Shown: in pieces, positions 47,145-57,017 of the stretch
How positions within the stretch are numbered: position 1 is the first letter of the stretch
Layout of the letters: every line of letters begins with the position of its first letter
From: Pseudorhodobacter antarcticus
GTDB taxonomy: Bacteria > Pseudomonadota > Alphaproteobacteria > Rhodobacterales > Rhodobacteraceae
Direction: 5' to 3'
Assembly: GCA_945860375.1 (NCBI GenBank)
Contig: CAMAQR010000001.1
Span: 124,001 to 188,000 of the forward strand
Length of the DNA stretch: 64,000 bases
Position numbers and translations under genes: made by a program
Notes under the pieces: model-generated
What the model was told of the DNA's origin: nothing
What the model saw: the letters and a program-made list of their open reading frames with translations, nothing else
Database searches by the model: none

Positions 47145-47801
47145 ATGTCCATCCGCATCAACGACGTCGCACCTGACTTCACCGCCGAAAGCACCGCTGG
47201 CACCATCCGGTTCCATGACTGGTTGGGCGACAGCTATGCGATCATCTTCAGCCATCCGCGCGATTTTACGCCGGTCTGCACCACCGAATTCGGTGCCGTC
47301 GCGCAGTTGGCGGGCGAATGGGCCAAGCGCAACACCAAGGTCATCGGCGTGTCGGTGGATTCCGTGGAAGATCACGGCAAATGGAAGCGCGATATTGAAG
47401 CGTTCAGCGGCTCGCCTGCCGATTTCCCCATCATTGATGACACCAGCCTGACGGTCGCCAAGGCCTATGACATGCTGCCAGCGGAGTTTTACCTGCCGCA
47501 AGAAGGCCGCACTCCGGCCAATACCGCCACGGTGCGCACGGTGTACATCATCGGGCCAGACAAAAAGGTGCGGCTGTCGATGACCTATCCGATGTCTGTG
47601 GGTCGCAACTTCGCAGAAATTCTGCGCGCGCTGGATGCGGTGCAAGCCACCGACGGCGTGCCCTTTGCCACCCCCGCCAACTGGCTGCCCGGGCAGGATG
47701 TGATCGTGGCAATGTCGGTTTCCACCGAAGACGCAACCGCGCGGTTTGGGGCATTGGACATCAAACTGCCCTATCTGCGCTTTGCAAAACGCCCGGTCTG
47801 A
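47145..47801 (+). CDS. 1-Cys peroxiredoxin (Prx6 type)
   Basis: A 218-residue peroxidase of the AhpC/TSA superfamily, Prx6 subgroup. The peroxidatic Cys45 is in DFTPVCTTE; there is no second Cys in the usual resolving position, and the protein has the Prx6 C-terminal extension with WLPGQDVI. It reduces hydroperoxides with an external thiol reductant. GGAG precedes the ATG. It stands alone between the glycosyltransferases and pnp. Confidence 0.93.
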   Translation: MSIRINDVAPDFTAESTAGTIRFHDWLGDSYAIIFSHPRDFTPVCTTEFGAVAQLAGEWAKRNTKVIGVSVDSVEDHGKWKRDIEAFSGSPADFPIIDDTSLTVAKAYDMLPAEFYLPQEGRTPANTATVRTVYIIGPDKKVRLSMTYPMSVGRNFAEILRALDAVQATDGVPFATPANWLPGQDVIVAMSVSTEDATARFGALDIKLPYLRFAKRPV

Positions 47802-48012
47802 CAAGCTGGGCGGCACATGGGCCAACATTGCGCCGCTTACCTTGCGAACGCTTAGATATTCTCGACCTGCCCAATGCGCTTCAGCCCTGCCTCCTCGACC
47901 ACGCTCTGCGGCGCGGTGAGAACAGCATTTCAGGCCGCAGCAGGCCAAGAAATGCTGGCATCAGCGCCGAGATATGGGGCAACAGCTGACTGTGCTTGCG
48001 GGAACGACAGAC

Positions 48013-48043
48013 GGCGGGCAGGGGTATTGAACCCTTGCCCGCC
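48013..48043 (-). terminator. Strong hairpin after pnp
   Basis: A 12-base stem (48013-48024 with 48032-48043; one G-T pair) and 7-base loop, 20 bases after the pnp stop. It has no T-run on the minus strand, so it may act as an RNA-stabilising hairpin or rho-aided terminator rather than a classic intrinsic one. Confidence 0.55.
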
Positions 48044-48062
48044 GGAATTGCATCCGAAAAAA

Positions 48063-50204
48063 TCAGGCTTCCGCCGATTCCTCTTTGGTCTCTGTGATTT
48101 CCAGACCAGTTTCCTGATCGACCATCTTCATGCCCAAACGGACCTTGCCGCGATCGTCAAAGCCCAAAAGCTTGACCTTCACTTCCTGGCCTTCTTTCAG
48201 GATTTCGTTCGGGTGGTTCAGACGCTTGTTGGCAATCTGCGACACATGCACCAGACCGTCACGCTTGCCAAAGAAGTTCACGAACGCGCCGAAATCGACC
48301 AGTTTCACCACTTTGCCGGTGTAAACATGACCTTCTTCCGGCTCTGCCACGATCGACCAGATCATGTCATAGGCCTTCTTGATCGAGGCCGCGTCCGACG
48401 AGGCGATCTTGATGATGCCGTCGTCGTTGATGTCAACCTTGGCACCCGAAAGCTCCACGATCTCACGGATCACTTTGCCGCCCGAGCCGATCACTTCGCG
48501 GATTTTGTCAGTCGGGATTTGCAGGGTTTCGATTTTCGGAGCGTATTCCGAGAAACCTTGCGGAGCCGACAGCGCCTTGTTCATCTCACCCAAAATGTGC
48601 AAACGCCCGTCCTTGGCCTGCGCCAAAGCCTGCGCCATGATTTCTGGGGTGATGCCAGCAACCTTGATGTCCATCTGCATCGTGGTGATGCCGTTGGCGG
48701 TGCCTGCAACCTTGAAGTCCATATCGCCGAGGTGATCTTCGTCACCCAGAATGTCGGTCAACACGGCAAAGCGGCCATCGTCTTCCAAGATCAGACCCAT
48801 CGCCACGCCAGCCACCGGCGATTTCAGCGGAACGCCCGCATCCATCATCGACAAAGAGCCACCGCAGACCGAAGCCATCGACGACGAGCCATTCGATTCA
48901 GTGATCTCGGACACCAGACGGATGGTGTAGGGGAAATCGGTCGCAGCCGGCAGAACCGCCTGCAACGCGCGCCATGCCAGTTTGCCATGGCCGATTTCAC
49001 GACGACCGGGCGAGCCTACACGACCCACTTCGCCGACCGAATAGGGAGGGAAGTTGTAATGCAGCAGGAAGTTCGAGCGCGAATTGCCGTGCAGGGCGTC
49101 GATGATCTGCTCATCCTCGCCGGTGCCCAAGGTGGTCACAACCAAACCTTGGGTTTCGCCACGGGTGAACAGGGCCGAACCATGGGTGCGCGGCAGGATG
49201 CCGGTTTCCGACACGATCGGACGCACGGTCGTGTTGTTGCGCCCGTCGATCCGCGCGCCACCATTGATGATGTCGCCGCGCAGGATGGACGCTTCCAGCT
49301 TTTTGATCGCCGAGCCAAGGTTCGCATCAGCCAGATCTTCTGCCGAAGCCGCTGCCTTGATCGCCGACACTGCTGCCGAAATGGCGGTCGTGCGCTCTTG
49401 CTTGTCACGGATTGCGAAAGCGGCGCGCATCTGGGTTTCACCAGCAGCTTTGACGCGGCCATAAAGGTCTGCGTAATCAGGAGCCTGGAAATCGAAGGGC
49501 TCTTTGGCGCAATCTTCGGCGAAGTCGATGATCAGGTCGATCACCGGCTGCATCGCGGCATGGCCGAATTTCACAGCGCCCAGCATTTCTTCTTCGGTCA
49601 ACTCATAGGCTTCGGATTCCACCATCATCACGGCGTCTTTGGTGCCGGCGATGACAAGGTCCAACCGCTGATCAGGGTTGTTGCGCAGGTTGTGCATGTC
49701 GTCAACCGACGGGTTCAACACATAGTTGCCACCGGTGAAGCCAACGCGGGCGGCGCCAATCGGACCCATGAACGGCACGCCGGAAATCGTCAGCGCGGCC
49801 GAAACGGCGATCATGGCGACAATGTCGGGATCGTTGGTCAAGTCATGCGACAGCACGGTTGCCATCACGAGGACTTCGTTCTTGAAGCCTTCGACGAACA
49901 GCGGGCGGCACGGACGGTCGATCAGACGCGAGGTCAGCGTCTCTTTTTCGCTGGGGCGGGCTTCGCGTTTGAAGAAGCCACCTGGGATCTTGCCCGCAGC
50001 GTAGTATTTCTCTTGGTAATGCACGGTCAGCGGAAAAAAGTCCTGACCGGCCTTTGGCGCGCGGGCGTAGGTTACGTTGGCCATGACGCTGGTTTCGCCA
50101 ACCGTGGCGATGACCGAGCCGTCAGCCTGACGGGCAACCTTGCCGGATTCCAGTGTCAGCGTTTCTTCGCCCCACTGGATTGATTTTTTAGTGACGTTGA
50201 ACAT
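48063..50204 (-). CDS. pnp: Polyribonucleotide nucleotidyltransferase (PNPase)
   Basis: A 713-residue exoribonuclease that degrades RNA from the 3' end with phosphate and is part of the degradosome. Two RNase PH-like domains (about 1-240 and 310-550) are joined by a helical linker; KH domain around 552-615 with [16 protein letters not shown]1 domain around 620-690 with [20 protein letters not shown]. Signatures such as [15 protein letters not shown] and [15 protein letters not shown] are seen. Length fits the family. It lies downstream of rpsO as in most proteobacteria, but a strong terminator between them indicates its own promoter or partial read-through; PNPase commonly regulates its own leader. 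Confidence 0.97.
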   Translation of the reverse strand: MFNVTKKSIQWGEETLTLESGKVARQADGSVIATVGETSVMANVTYARAPKAGQDFFPLTVHYQEKYYAAGKIPGGFFKREARPSEKETLTSRLIDRPCRPLFVEGFKNEVLVMATVLSHDLTNDPDIVAMIAVSAALTISGVPFMGPIGAARVGFTGGNYVLNPSVDDMHNLRNNPDQRLDLVIAGTKDAVMMVESEAYELTEEEMLGAVKFGHAAMQPVIDLIIDFAEDCAKEPFDFQAPDYADLYGRVKAAGETQMRAAFAIRDKQERTTAISAAVSAIKAAASAEDLADANLGSAIKKLEASILRGDIINGGARIDGRNNTTVRPIVSETGILPRTHGSALFTRGETQGLVVTTLGTGEDEQIIDALHGNSRSNFLLHYNFPPYSVGEVGRVGSPGRREIGHGKLAWRALQAVLPAATDFPYTIRLVSEITESNGSSSMASVCGGSLSMMDAGVPLKSPVAGVAMGLILEDDGRFAVLTDILGDEDHLGDMDFKVAGTANGITTMQMDIKVAGITPEIMAQALAQAKDGRLHILGEMNKALSAPQGFSEYAPKIETLQIPTDKIREVIGSGGKVIREIVELSGAKVDINDDGIIKIASSDAASIKKAYDMIWSIVAEPEEGHVYTGKVVKLVDFGAFVNFFGKRDGLVHVSQIANKRLNHPNEILKEGQEVKVKLLGFDDRGKVRLGMKMVDQETGLEITETKEESAEA

Positions 50205-50450
50205 CTATCGTTCCCTATATGGAAGCACTCACGGCCCCTGCCGTGTCTTCCGTTTGCATGCGGCCCCATTGCCGCCGCCCCCTATCCTTTGCATGTGGCC
50301 GGGGGCAGGCCCCACATCGCAGATTGCGCGCGTTTACAGGAAAAGGGCGGGGATGGGAAGGGGGGCGCTGCAGCGAGGTCGCGAGCCGATCAGCTGCAGT
50401 TCCGAGTCTCCCCAAGCGATTGAGGGGCCAGACCCCGACTCATCAAACGC

Positions 50451-50480
50451 AAAACGCCCGCAGCTTTCGCTACGGGCGTA
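50451..50480 (-). terminator. Rho-independent terminator after rpsO
   Basis: On the minus strand ACGCCCGTAGC-GAAA-GCTGCGGGCGT then TTTGCGTTT. An 11-base stem with one mismatch and GAAA loop, 20 bases after the rpsO stop. The remaining 246 bases up to pnp should carry the pnp promoter and leader. Confidence 0.9.
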
Positions 50481-50500
50481 TAGGCAAACCTGTGTTGGGC

Positions 50501-50770
50501 TTAGCGACGCAGGCCCAGGCGACCGATAAGGGTCGTGTAGCGTGCTTCGTCTTTGCTCTTCAGATAGTCCAGCAGCTTGCGGCGCTGTGCGACCATCATC
50601 AACAGACCACGACGCGAGTGGTTGTCTTTCTTGTGGCTTTTGAAGTGTTCGGTCAGCGTCGCAATGCGCGACGACAGAATCGCAACCTGAACTTCCGGCG
50701 AGCCGGTGTCATGCTCTTTGGTGGCATATTCTGAGATAAGCTTGGCTTTGAGTTCGACAGTAATCGACAT
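50501..50770 (-). CDS. rpsO: 30S ribosomal protein S15
   Basis: An 89-residue S15 protein of standard length. [20 protein letters not shown] and [20 protein letters not shown] are the family signatures, with the usual three to four helices. It binds 16S rRNA helix 22 early in 30S assembly and usually represses its own mRNA. AGGAG stands seven bases before ATG 50770. Confidence 0.98.
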   Translation of the reverse strand: MSITVELKAKLISEYATKEHDTGSPEVQVAILSSRIATLTEHFKSHKKDNHSRRGLLMMVAQRRKLLDYLKSKDEARYTTLIGRLGLRR

Positions 50771-51073
50771 CGAAATCTCCTGTTAAGAGGGTGATGGCAC
50801 AAGCCGGGATGTCGTCCAGCAAGGCCTTTGGTACTGCCAAAACAAGACAGATGCGGGCGTATAGGGGGAATCGGTGCAAAAGGGAAGCGCAAATACGGCG
50901 GGGTTAGCGCACGGTTAACCACGGATGCAGATTGCAGACGCAGATGCTTTTGCGAATAGGCGGTTCGTGCTAGGGTGGAGCAAGAATTTCCCCGTAACAG
51001 CAATGCATTACGGTCAGAAGTGGTTAACAGCGCGCTCCAATTCGGGCGGGCCAAGATACCGGAGGTTGTGTCA
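50771..51073. other. Divergent control region between rpsO and the RTX gene
   Basis: 303 bases. It holds the rpsO ribosome site on the minus strand and GGAGG for the RTX gene at 51061-51065. A palindrome GGTTAACC occurs near 50907 and a TTGCAG with 17-base spacer to AATAGG near 50930-50960 is a weak promoter candidate. I see no gene in it. Confidence 0.4.
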
Positions 51074-52126
51074 GTGCTGGGTTTGATCGGTCTTTTGGGT
51101 GCGTTGTTTGCTGGAATGGTGGCAGATACAGTTTTGCGCCCGCATGAAGATGGGGATGAAACCGATGCCCCCGATGAAGACGGCGCTGACCTGCAGGGTG
51201 CCGGCGAAGTCGACACCATTTTCAGCATGCTCTCGGTGGTCGAAGCCGGAGCGGTTTCTGCCGACGGCGCAATGGAACGCAACGACGGGATGCCGCAGTC
51301 GAGTGATGGCGAGCCGGAAACCGATCCGGCGCAAGATTTGGCAGGCGGCGCTGGTGCCGATAACCTGAGCGGTGCAGGTGGCGATGATCGGGTCAGTGGC
51401 GGCGGTGGCGATGATCTGCTGGGCGGTCGCGCCGGAGATGACTGGATCAGCGGCGGCGACGGCGACGATCATCTGACAGGCGCTTTGGGCGATGCCAGTC
51501 TGGACGGTGGCGCTGGCAATGACAGCTTGCACGGCGAAGACGGCACCGATGTCCTGTCGGGTGGCGACGGCAATGATGCGGTCTATGGCCATGAAGGTGC
51601 GGATGATCTTGCGGGTGGCGACGGCAATGACACTCTGGCCGGCGGTGCGGGATTTGACACCCTGCAAGGCGGCCCGGGCGATGACGAATTGTCAGGCGGT
51701 TCTGGCCGCGACTTGCTGAGTGGTGGCTCTGGCTCCGACACGCTGGAGGGTGGCGAAGGCAGCGACACCATCTGGGGGCAAATGCCCGGCGAAGCTGACG
51801 ACAGTCCCGATTTCCTGAACGGTGGCACCGGCGACGACCTGCTGATGCTGGGCGCAGGCGATTATGGCAACGGCGGCGGTGGGGCCGATGTGTTTGGCCT
51901 TTTGGAAGTGGCGGCAGGTGATCCACCCATGCAAATCACCGATTTTGATCCGACGGCGGATTCATTGGTGGTCCTGTATGACCCGGTTTTGCACCCCGAT
52001 CCGCAGCTTACGGTTCAGTCTGATGAAAGCGGTGCGGCGACCCTGTTGCTTGATGGTGTAGCGCTGGCCAGCCTGACCAACGGCGCGGCGTTGGACTTGG
52101 GGGCGATTACTCTGCGCGCCGCATGA
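51074..52126 (+). CDS. Membrane-anchored RTX (hemolysin-type calcium-binding repeat) protein
   Basis: A 350-residue acidic protein. Residues 1-20 are a hydrophobic helix (LGLIGLLGALFAGMVAD), then an acidic linker, then from about residue 92 sixteen consecutive nonapeptides of the GGxGxDxLx type (for example GGDGNDTLA and GGAGFDTLQ), one more after a short break, and a C-terminal beta region to the end (ITDFDPTADSLVVLYD). The repeats should fold into a calcium-filled beta roll. The start is GTG 51074, eight bases after GGAGG; the open frame back to 50975 is unlikely coding. Type I secretion genes are not in the window. Whether the N-terminal helix anchors it or is exported with it is unknown. 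Confidence 0.85.
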   Translation: MLGLIGLLGALFAGMVADTVLRPHEDGDETDAPDEDGADLQGAGEVDTIFSMLSVVEAGAVSADGAMERNDGMPQSSDGEPETDPAQDLAGGAGADNLSGAGGDDRVSGGGGDDLLGGRAGDDWISGGDGDDHLTGALGDASLDGGAGNDSLHGEDGTDVLSGGDGNDAVYGHEGADDLAGGDGNDTLAGGAGFDTLQGGPGDDELSGGSGRDLLSGGSGSDTLEGGEGSDTIWGQMPGEADDSPDFLNGGTGDDLLMLGAGDYGNGGGGADVFGLLEVAAGDPPMQITDFDPTADSLVVLYDPVLHPDPQLTVQSDESGAATLLLDGVALASLTNGAALDLGAITLRAA

Positions 52127-52149
52127 TTTGCGCGGGTCACCAGATGCGA

Positions 52150-52656
52150 CTACCCCCACAATTCCGGCCGCACCGCATAGCTGGTGTAAAGCGGATGCTT
52201 GGGAGCGCCGCCCATGGTCAGCCCCAAATGAAACAAGGGCTGTCCTGTCGCGCGCAAAAGTGCCTCAACCGCCACCCCGCGCGCCAGATGCGCACCATGG
52301 CCGCCCCAAGCGCAAATGATCTGGTCTGCCCACAGCGCGCTTTCGGCGATGATGGCATCGTTTTCCGGCCCGATCGGATCAGCCTGCGCCCGCATTATGC
52401 GTGGATCGGTGGCACGGTAGGCGAAGATGTTCGTCACCCGGAACGCGCCAAACCCCAACACCCGCGACCGGCGCTCGCAGCGTTCCACCGTGGGATCGTT
52501 CTGAAACTCGGTGGCCGTTGACGGGTTCAGCATGACAAACAACGCCTTCGGCCCGATTGCATCCCAGGTTCGCGTCAGTTGATAGCGATAGTTTTCGCAA
52601 TCAGAATAGATCGCAACACTGGCAGCGTCAGCTTTCTGAAAATGGCGACTTATCAT
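52150..52656 (-). CDS. DUF1643 domain protein
   Basis: A 168-residue protein of the DUF1643 family: YRYQLTRTWD, FVMLNPSTATEFQNDPTVERC, GFGAFRVTNIFAYRATDP and IICAWGGHG are the conserved blocks. The molecular function is not known; family members often accompany mobile or phage-type genes, but nothing of that kind is near. It lies three bases downstream of the GNAT gene on the same strand. Confidence 0.88.
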   Translation of the reverse strand: MISRHFQKADAASVAIYSDCENYRYQLTRTWDAIGPKALFVMLNPSTATEFQNDPTVERCERRSRVLGFGAFRVTNIFAYRATDPRIMRAQADPIGPENDAIIAESALWADQIICAWGGHGAHLARGVAVEALLRATGQPLFHLGLTMGGAPKHPLYTSYAVRPELWG

Positions 52657-52659
52657 CGC

Positions 52660-53088
52660 CTAGCCTCGCAATTTCAGCACCATATCGCGATGCAAAATGC
52701 CAGCATCCAGATATTCTGGCCCCACGGCTTCAAAGCCCAAGCCCGCATAAAACCCCAAAGCATGGGTCTGTGCGCCCAGCTTCACCGTTGCTATCTCTGG
52801 CATCTCCTGAAACCGGTCCACCGCCGCCCGGATCAGGGCCGCACCAATCCCCGCGCCCCGCGCCGGAGCCAGCACGCAAACCCGGCCGATTTTGCCCTGA
52901 TCGGCTTTGATCAACAGCCGCGCGCTGCCCACCGCCTTACCGTCCAGCGCTGCCAACAGATGAATGGCGGCATCATCCTGATCATCAACCTCATCCGCCT
53001 CGGCCACGCCCTGTTCTTCGATGAACACAATGCGGCGCAGTTGACGGCACAGGGCAATATCGCGGGTTTCTGAAATTGTCGGGCTCAC
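52660..53088 (-). CDS. GNAT-family N-acetyltransferase (ElaA-like)
   Basis: A 142-residue acetyltransferase. Start region [19 protein letters not shown], then [19 protein letters not shown], and the acetyl-CoA loop [17 protein letters not shown]. Substrate unknown. The start is GTG 53088, overlapping the dapE stop by four bases (GTGA), so it is translated together with dapE; the link to diaminopimelate synthesis may be only operon economy. Confidence 0.87.
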   Translation of the reverse strand: MSPTISETRDIALCRQLRRIVFIEEQGVAEADEVDDQDDAAIHLLAALDGKAVGSARLLIKADQGKIGRVCVLAPARGAGIGAALIRAAVDRFQEMPEIATVKLGAQTHALGFYAGLGFEAVGPEYLDAGILHRDMVLKLRG

Positions 53089-54239
53089 GCGAAATAATCC
53101 TGCAAAATGCGGGTGTAGATGGATTTCAGCGCATGGATTTGCGCCACCTCTACCCGTTCATCGACCTGGTGCATGGTCCGGCCAACCAGCCCAAATTCGA
53201 CCACGGGACAGTGATCCTTGACAAACCGCGCGTCCGAAGTCCCGCCAGAGGTGGACGGCTCCGGCACAAGCCCGGTTTCCGCCTGCACCGCCCGCGCAAT
53301 CAGGGCCGAAAACTCTCCGGGCGGGGTCAGAAAGCTTTCACCTGAAATCGTGACCCGCAGGTCTATCTTTACCCCGGTTTTCTGCTGCACCGCCGACGCC
53401 TGATCTTGCAGCCAAGACGTGATCGATGCCCCTGAATGGGCATCGTTGAAGCGGATGTTCACGGTGGCGCTGCCTTTGGCGGGGATCACATTGCTGGCCG
53501 GATTGCCGCAATCAATCGTGGTGATGGCAAGGGTGGAGGCATCAAAATGCGCGGTTCCCGCGTCCAACGGCTGTGCCTCCAGCCGGGCCAACAGCGCCAC
53601 CAAGGCGCTGAGCGGGTTCTTCGCGCGATGCGGATAGGCCGAATGGCCCTGCACGCCGGTCGCCAAAATATAGGCAGTCATCGACCCACGCCGCCCGACT
53701 TTCATCATCTCGCCCATGACGTTCGGGCAGGTCGGCTCCCCAACAAGGCAATGCGTCATCCGCTCGCCTTGCTCTGTCATCCAATCCAGCAGGGCCACGG
53801 TGCCGTCCAGCGCCTCGTCCTCCTCGTCGCCAGTGATGGCCAAGATCACCGCGCCATCAGGCGGGGTCTGGCGCACGAAATCAATCGCGGCGGCGGCAAA
53901 AGCGGCGACGCCGGATTTCATGTCAGTGGCACCGCGGCCGTACATGAAGCCATCCACCACCTCGGCCCCGAAGGGGTCATGGGTCCAGGCGTCCACATCA
54001 CCCACGGGGACCACATCGGTGTGGCCATTGAAACCAAAGGATTTATTTGCGCCCCGCGCGCCCCACCTTGCGTAAAGATTGGCAATGCCACCGCGATCCA
54101 AACGGGTGCAGTCAAATCCGGCCTGTGACAGCAGCGCCTGCAACAAAGCCAACGCCCCACCTTCGGCCGGAGTGACCGAGGGGCAGCGGATCAACTCAGC
54201 GGTCAGTTGTACGGGGTCGATGGCGGTATGGCGGTTCAT
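53085..54239 (-). CDS. dapE: Succinyl-diaminopimelate desuccinylase
   Basis: A 384-residue M20 metallohydrolase splitting N-succinyl-LL-diaminopimelate in lysine and peptidoglycan synthesis. Metal ligands are in [35 protein letters not shown] and the C-terminal [11 protein letters not shown]; length fits DapE. ATG 54239 is chosen because the added upstream 15 residues of the longer frame are not family-like. It works one step after the DapC-type aminotransferase encoded at 27.7 kb. Confidence 0.95.
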   Translation of the reverse strand: MNRHTAIDPVQLTAELIRCPSVTPAEGGALALLQALLSQAGFDCTRLDRGGIANLYARWGARGANKSFGFNGHTDVVPVGDVDAWTHDPFGAEVVDGFMYGRGATDMKSGVAAFAAAAIDFVRQTPPDGAVILAITGDEEDEALDGTVALLDWMTEQGERMTHCLVGEPTCPNVMGEMMKVGRRGSMTAYILATGVQGHSAYPHRAKNPLSALVALLARLEAQPLDAGTAHFDASTLAITTIDCGNPASNVIPAKGSATVNIRFNDAHSGASITSWLQDQASAVQQKTGVKIDLRVTISGESFLTPPGEFSALIARAVQAETGLVPEPSTSGGTSDARFVKDHCPVVEFGLVGRTMHQVDERVEVAQIHALKSIYTRILQDYFA

Positions 54240-54456
54240 TCGGGCGGCCTTTGCGCAGAAAACTGTCGCGCCAGCGTTACCCATTCACCCGCCTTACCGC
54301 AACAGGGCGCTGTTGCGTGCGCGCCACCCTTGGCAGCACGTTCCGATTGCAACGGATTTTGCCGTGACAAACCCTGACTGGGTGCCTAACCCTGTCTGCA
54401 AGAACAGTCCGAGGCCCGAGCAACCATCGCAGGCCCATAAGGACGCGGAGACAGGC

Positions 54457-55518
54457 ATGGCGCATTCGCCTCTTTTGACCGGCCCCAAAGACGCCTTGGC
54501 GTGGGGAAATCAGTCTGCGCCGCGCCCCGCTGACGATTGGATTGCGCTGTCCGATCGCGGTTTGCTGGACAGTGGGCAATCGCAAACGGGTTTGCTGGAT
54601 GCAGGACTGTTCGTGATGGAGATGACGCTGCCCCTGCAACCGGCCAGCGTTTTGCTGAACCATCAGGCAGATGACGGCTGGGAGCGGACCTTTGCCGTGT
54701 TCCACGATCTGGCTGCGGGTCTGGTGTTTTTGCACCGGCAGGGCAAAGTTGTGCGCCGGCATGTGTTGCCGGGGCCTTTGCCGCAGGGGCGGGGCACCGG
54801 ACGGCTCTCGTTCCGCTTTGACGCTCCGGCCCGGACATGGTGCCTGACGTTTGAACTTCTGGGCAGCGATCCGCCTCAGCGGGTGATGTCGAAAGGGACC
54901 AACCCCTTGCCGATGCAACTGGCTGATGTGCAGGCCCTGTGCACCCAGATGCGCCGTGACGGCCCGGTGCTGTGGTTCGGGCTGACGCGCGGGGCGGCGC
55001 CGCCGAATGCCGCACCTTGGATCGGCTTGCGCACCCCGGTGGAAACCAGCCTTGGCCCCGTGGCCGCAGGCAACCTGCACCCGGGTGCGATGATCATGAC
55101 CGCTGATCACGGCCCCTTGCCCCTGCGCGCGCTGCGCCGGTTTGTCTTGCCGTCGCGCGGGTCCTTTGCCCCGGTGCTGCTGCGCTCGCCATTTTTTGGG
55201 CAGCGGCAGGATTTGCTGGTGTCGGCGGATCAGTTGATCACCGTTTCCGGGGCGGAAGCCGAGTATCTGTTCGGTGAAGATGCGGTTCTGATGCGCGCCG
55301 GCGATCTGGTGGATGGGCGCACGGCGCTGTCGGATCAACGTCGCGCGGTAACGGGGTCGGTTGAACTTGATCTGGGGCGACCCGCGCTGATCGAGGCAGA
55401 CGATTGCCTTTTGGCTTGTGGTTACACCGATTCAGACTCTGGCCTGCGCTGTCTGCACAACTACGAGGTGCTGACTTTGATGGCCCTTCTGGGCCGAAGT
55501 GCCCGGCGCAGCGCCTGA
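54457..55518 (+). CDS. Hint-domain-like protein with a degenerate active site
   Basis: A 353-residue protein. The C-terminal half (about 188-320) aligns by eye with Hint_2 domains common in Rhodobacterales: LRTPVETSLGPVAAGNLHPG, AMIMTADHGPLPLRALRR, DLLVSADQLITVSGAEAEYLF and AGDLVDGR. The catalytic Cys that normally begins the domain (CFxxGT type) is absent; Trp188-Ile189-Gly190 stands there, and the usual His of the SPxHR motif is Gln259. Self-cleavage is therefore unlikely. The N-terminal half (1-185) has no domain I recognise. ATG 54457 follows GCGGAG; the frame opens much earlier but without coding character. It diverges from dapE. Confidence 0.72.
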   Translation: MAHSPLLTGPKDALAWGNQSAPRPADDWIALSDRGLLDSGQSQTGLLDAGLFVMEMTLPLQPASVLLNHQADDGWERTFAVFHDLAAGLVFLHRQGKVVRRHVLPGPLPQGRGTGRLSFRFDAPARTWCLTFELLGSDPPQRVMSKGTNPLPMQLADVQALCTQMRRDGPVLWFGLTRGAAPPNAAPWIGLRTPVETSLGPVAAGNLHPGAMIMTADHGPLPLRALRRFVLPSRGSFAPVLLRSPFFGQRQDLLVSADQLITVSGAEAEYLFGEDAVLMRAGDLVDGRTALSDQRRAVTGSVELDLGRPALIEADDCLLACGYTDSDSGLRCLHNYEVLTLMALLGRSARRSA

Positions 55519-55590
55519 GTCAAGGCGTTTTGCCGGGCTGTGCTTGCCTTGGATATCCTTCAATCCGCATCGGACCAAAGAACATCCGCT

Positions 55591-55911
55591 TCAGTCGAAA
55601 AACGGCGTCATCTGGGCCACCACGACCGAGTTTTCGGCCAGTGCCCGTGCCATCAACGCACGTTCGTCATCATCAATCTCATCGCCCGATTCTAGACGTT
55701 CGTCCAAGGTGCCGTATCCCGATACGTCCAGCGGAGCCATGTCGGCCTGTTTCAAGATCGCCACGGTTTCGCGCACAGCCTCTGCCTCGTCCACACCGCT
55801 GGCATAGCACATCAGCGCTGCGCCGGTGGCTTTGTCGGGCAGCCCGTCACCCGGTTTGCGGCCCACTTCGACCACCAGCGTGTAGACCTGCTGTTTGCTT
55901 GTGTTCGTCAT
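55591..55911 (-). CDS. Small conserved hypothetical protein
   Basis: A 106-residue acidic protein starting MTNTSKQQVYTLVVEVGRKP, with AALMCYASGVDEAEAVRETVAILKQAD in two parts and an acidic C-terminal tract (LESGDEIDDDERALMARAL). I do not recognise a domain; it has the look of a small cytoplasmic alpha/beta protein. A near-perfect AAGGAGGT site precedes ATG 55911, so it is probably well translated. The open frame further upstream is not coding. Confidence 0.75.
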   Translation of the reverse strand: MTNTSKQQVYTLVVEVGRKPGDGLPDKATGAALMCYASGVDEAEAVRETVAILKQADMAPLDVSGYGTLDERLESGDEIDDDERALMARALAENSVVVAQMTPFFD

Positions 55912-56225
55912 ACCGACCTCCTTGCGCGTTTGCGCAGGCTTCACCCGGAACCCGGTTCGGCGCAAGCCCCAACATTTGCAGGTTATCGGAGAACGGAAGC
56001 ATCGGGGTTGCCTTGGGTTTTTCCGAATTGATGAAGGATCGGCAGGGCGCAAAAGAGTTGAAGGGTCTGGCCAAGTTGAAGGGTCTGGCCAAGATGATAA
56101 GCGCCGCCGCGACCGGGCACAGCTATACCTTCAACGTCAGCGGCCCCGAAATTGTGTCCACCACCAGAACCCTGTCCAAAGGCGGGCTGACCGCCTTCAG
56201 GATCATGTTTCCTTTGGGTGTTCTG
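55912..56225. other. Intergenic region with an 18-base tandem repeat
   Basis: 314 bases between the small hypothetical gene and carbonic anhydrase. It contains two direct copies of TTGAAGGGTCTGGCCAAG (about 56057-56092). An open frame crosses it on the plus strand but runs antisense into carbonic anhydrase and has no ribosome site. Otherwise nothing recognisable. Confidence 0.45.
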
Positions 56226-56876
56226 TTAAACAGCCACAAAGGCTTCGCGGGCGGGATCGTACTGCTCCAGCTCACCCTCGCCGGTGTTGGTCCAAAGGCC
56301 GTGAATGGTCAGACGGTCATCGGCCACGGCGTCGCGAACGAAGGGAAAGCTCATCAGGTTTTCAAGGCTGACCAGCACCGCCTGTTTTTCCAGTGCGGGC
56401 AAGATGGCATCCGCAGCCATACCTTCCACGCGCAGATAACCGGGGCGCAGAATGTCCATCCAGCGGCCGACGAAACTGGTTTTCTCAAGTAATTCCGGAG
56501 CTTTACCGCAGCACATATCATGGCAGCCCTTGACGCCGCCACAGTTCGAATGGCCCAGCACCACAATATGCGCCACGCCCAACCCCGTGACCGCATATTC
56601 CACCGCCGCCGAAGTGCCGTGGTATTCGCCGTCAGGATTGTAGGGCGGCACAAGGTTGGCGACATTGCGGTGAATAAAGAACTCCCCCTCATCCGCGCCA
56701 AAGATCGAGGTCACATGCACCCGGCTGTCACAGCAGGAAATCACCATCGCGCGCGGATGCTGTCCACTTGCGGCCAATCGGCGATACCAGGCCTTGTTGT
56801 CCTGATAGGCGGTCGCGCGCCAACCGTGAAAGCGTTGGGCCAGATAGGCGGGAAGGGGGCGGGCGTTCTGGCTCAT
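56226..56876 (-). CDS. Beta-class carbonic anhydrase
   Basis: A 216-residue zinc enzyme interconverting CO2 and bicarbonate. Zinc ligands: Cys48 with Asp50-x-Arg52 in ISCCDSRVHV, His109 and Cys112 in LGHSNCGG; FFIHRNVANLVPPY is also conserved. It has the plain Can/CynT-like length. ATG 56876 is chosen for AAGGA nine bases upstream. No bicarbonate transporter is next to it. Confidence 0.95.
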   Translation of the reverse strand: MSQNARPLPAYLAQRFHGWRATAYQDNKAWYRRLAASGQHPRAMVISCCDSRVHVTSIFGADEGEFFIHRNVANLVPPYNPDGEYHGTSAAVEYAVTGLGVAHIVVLGHSNCGGVKGCHDMCCGKAPELLEKTSFVGRWMDILRPGYLRVEGMAADAILPALEKQAVLVSLENLMSFPFVRDAVADDRLTIHGLWTNTGEGELEQYDPAREAFVAV

Positions 56877-57017
56877 CGTCAGCGTCCTTCGGTGGGGCAT
56901 CCATGGCTAACTATGCTGCAATCGCAGAAAATTCGAGAGGTATAATTGGGGCCCCGCAACCTTTTCTTCAGCACAAAGGCGCAGGGTGGTCTTGGGTGTA
57001 AAACTAGGGTGTGTGAG

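Noticed and set aside
47874..50183. A 769-codon plus-strand open frame opposite pnp
   Set aside because: pnp is unmistakable on the minus strand; the antisense frame has no domain or ribosome site.
55510..55545. Hairpin GCCCGGC ... GCCGGGC around the stop of the Hint-like gene
   Set aside because: The stem includes the stop codon and lacks a proper T-run after it; not called as a terminator.
56031..56492. A plus-strand frame covering the tandem repeat and the 3' part of carbonic anhydrase
   Set aside because: It runs antisense into a well-supported gene and has no ribosome-binding site.
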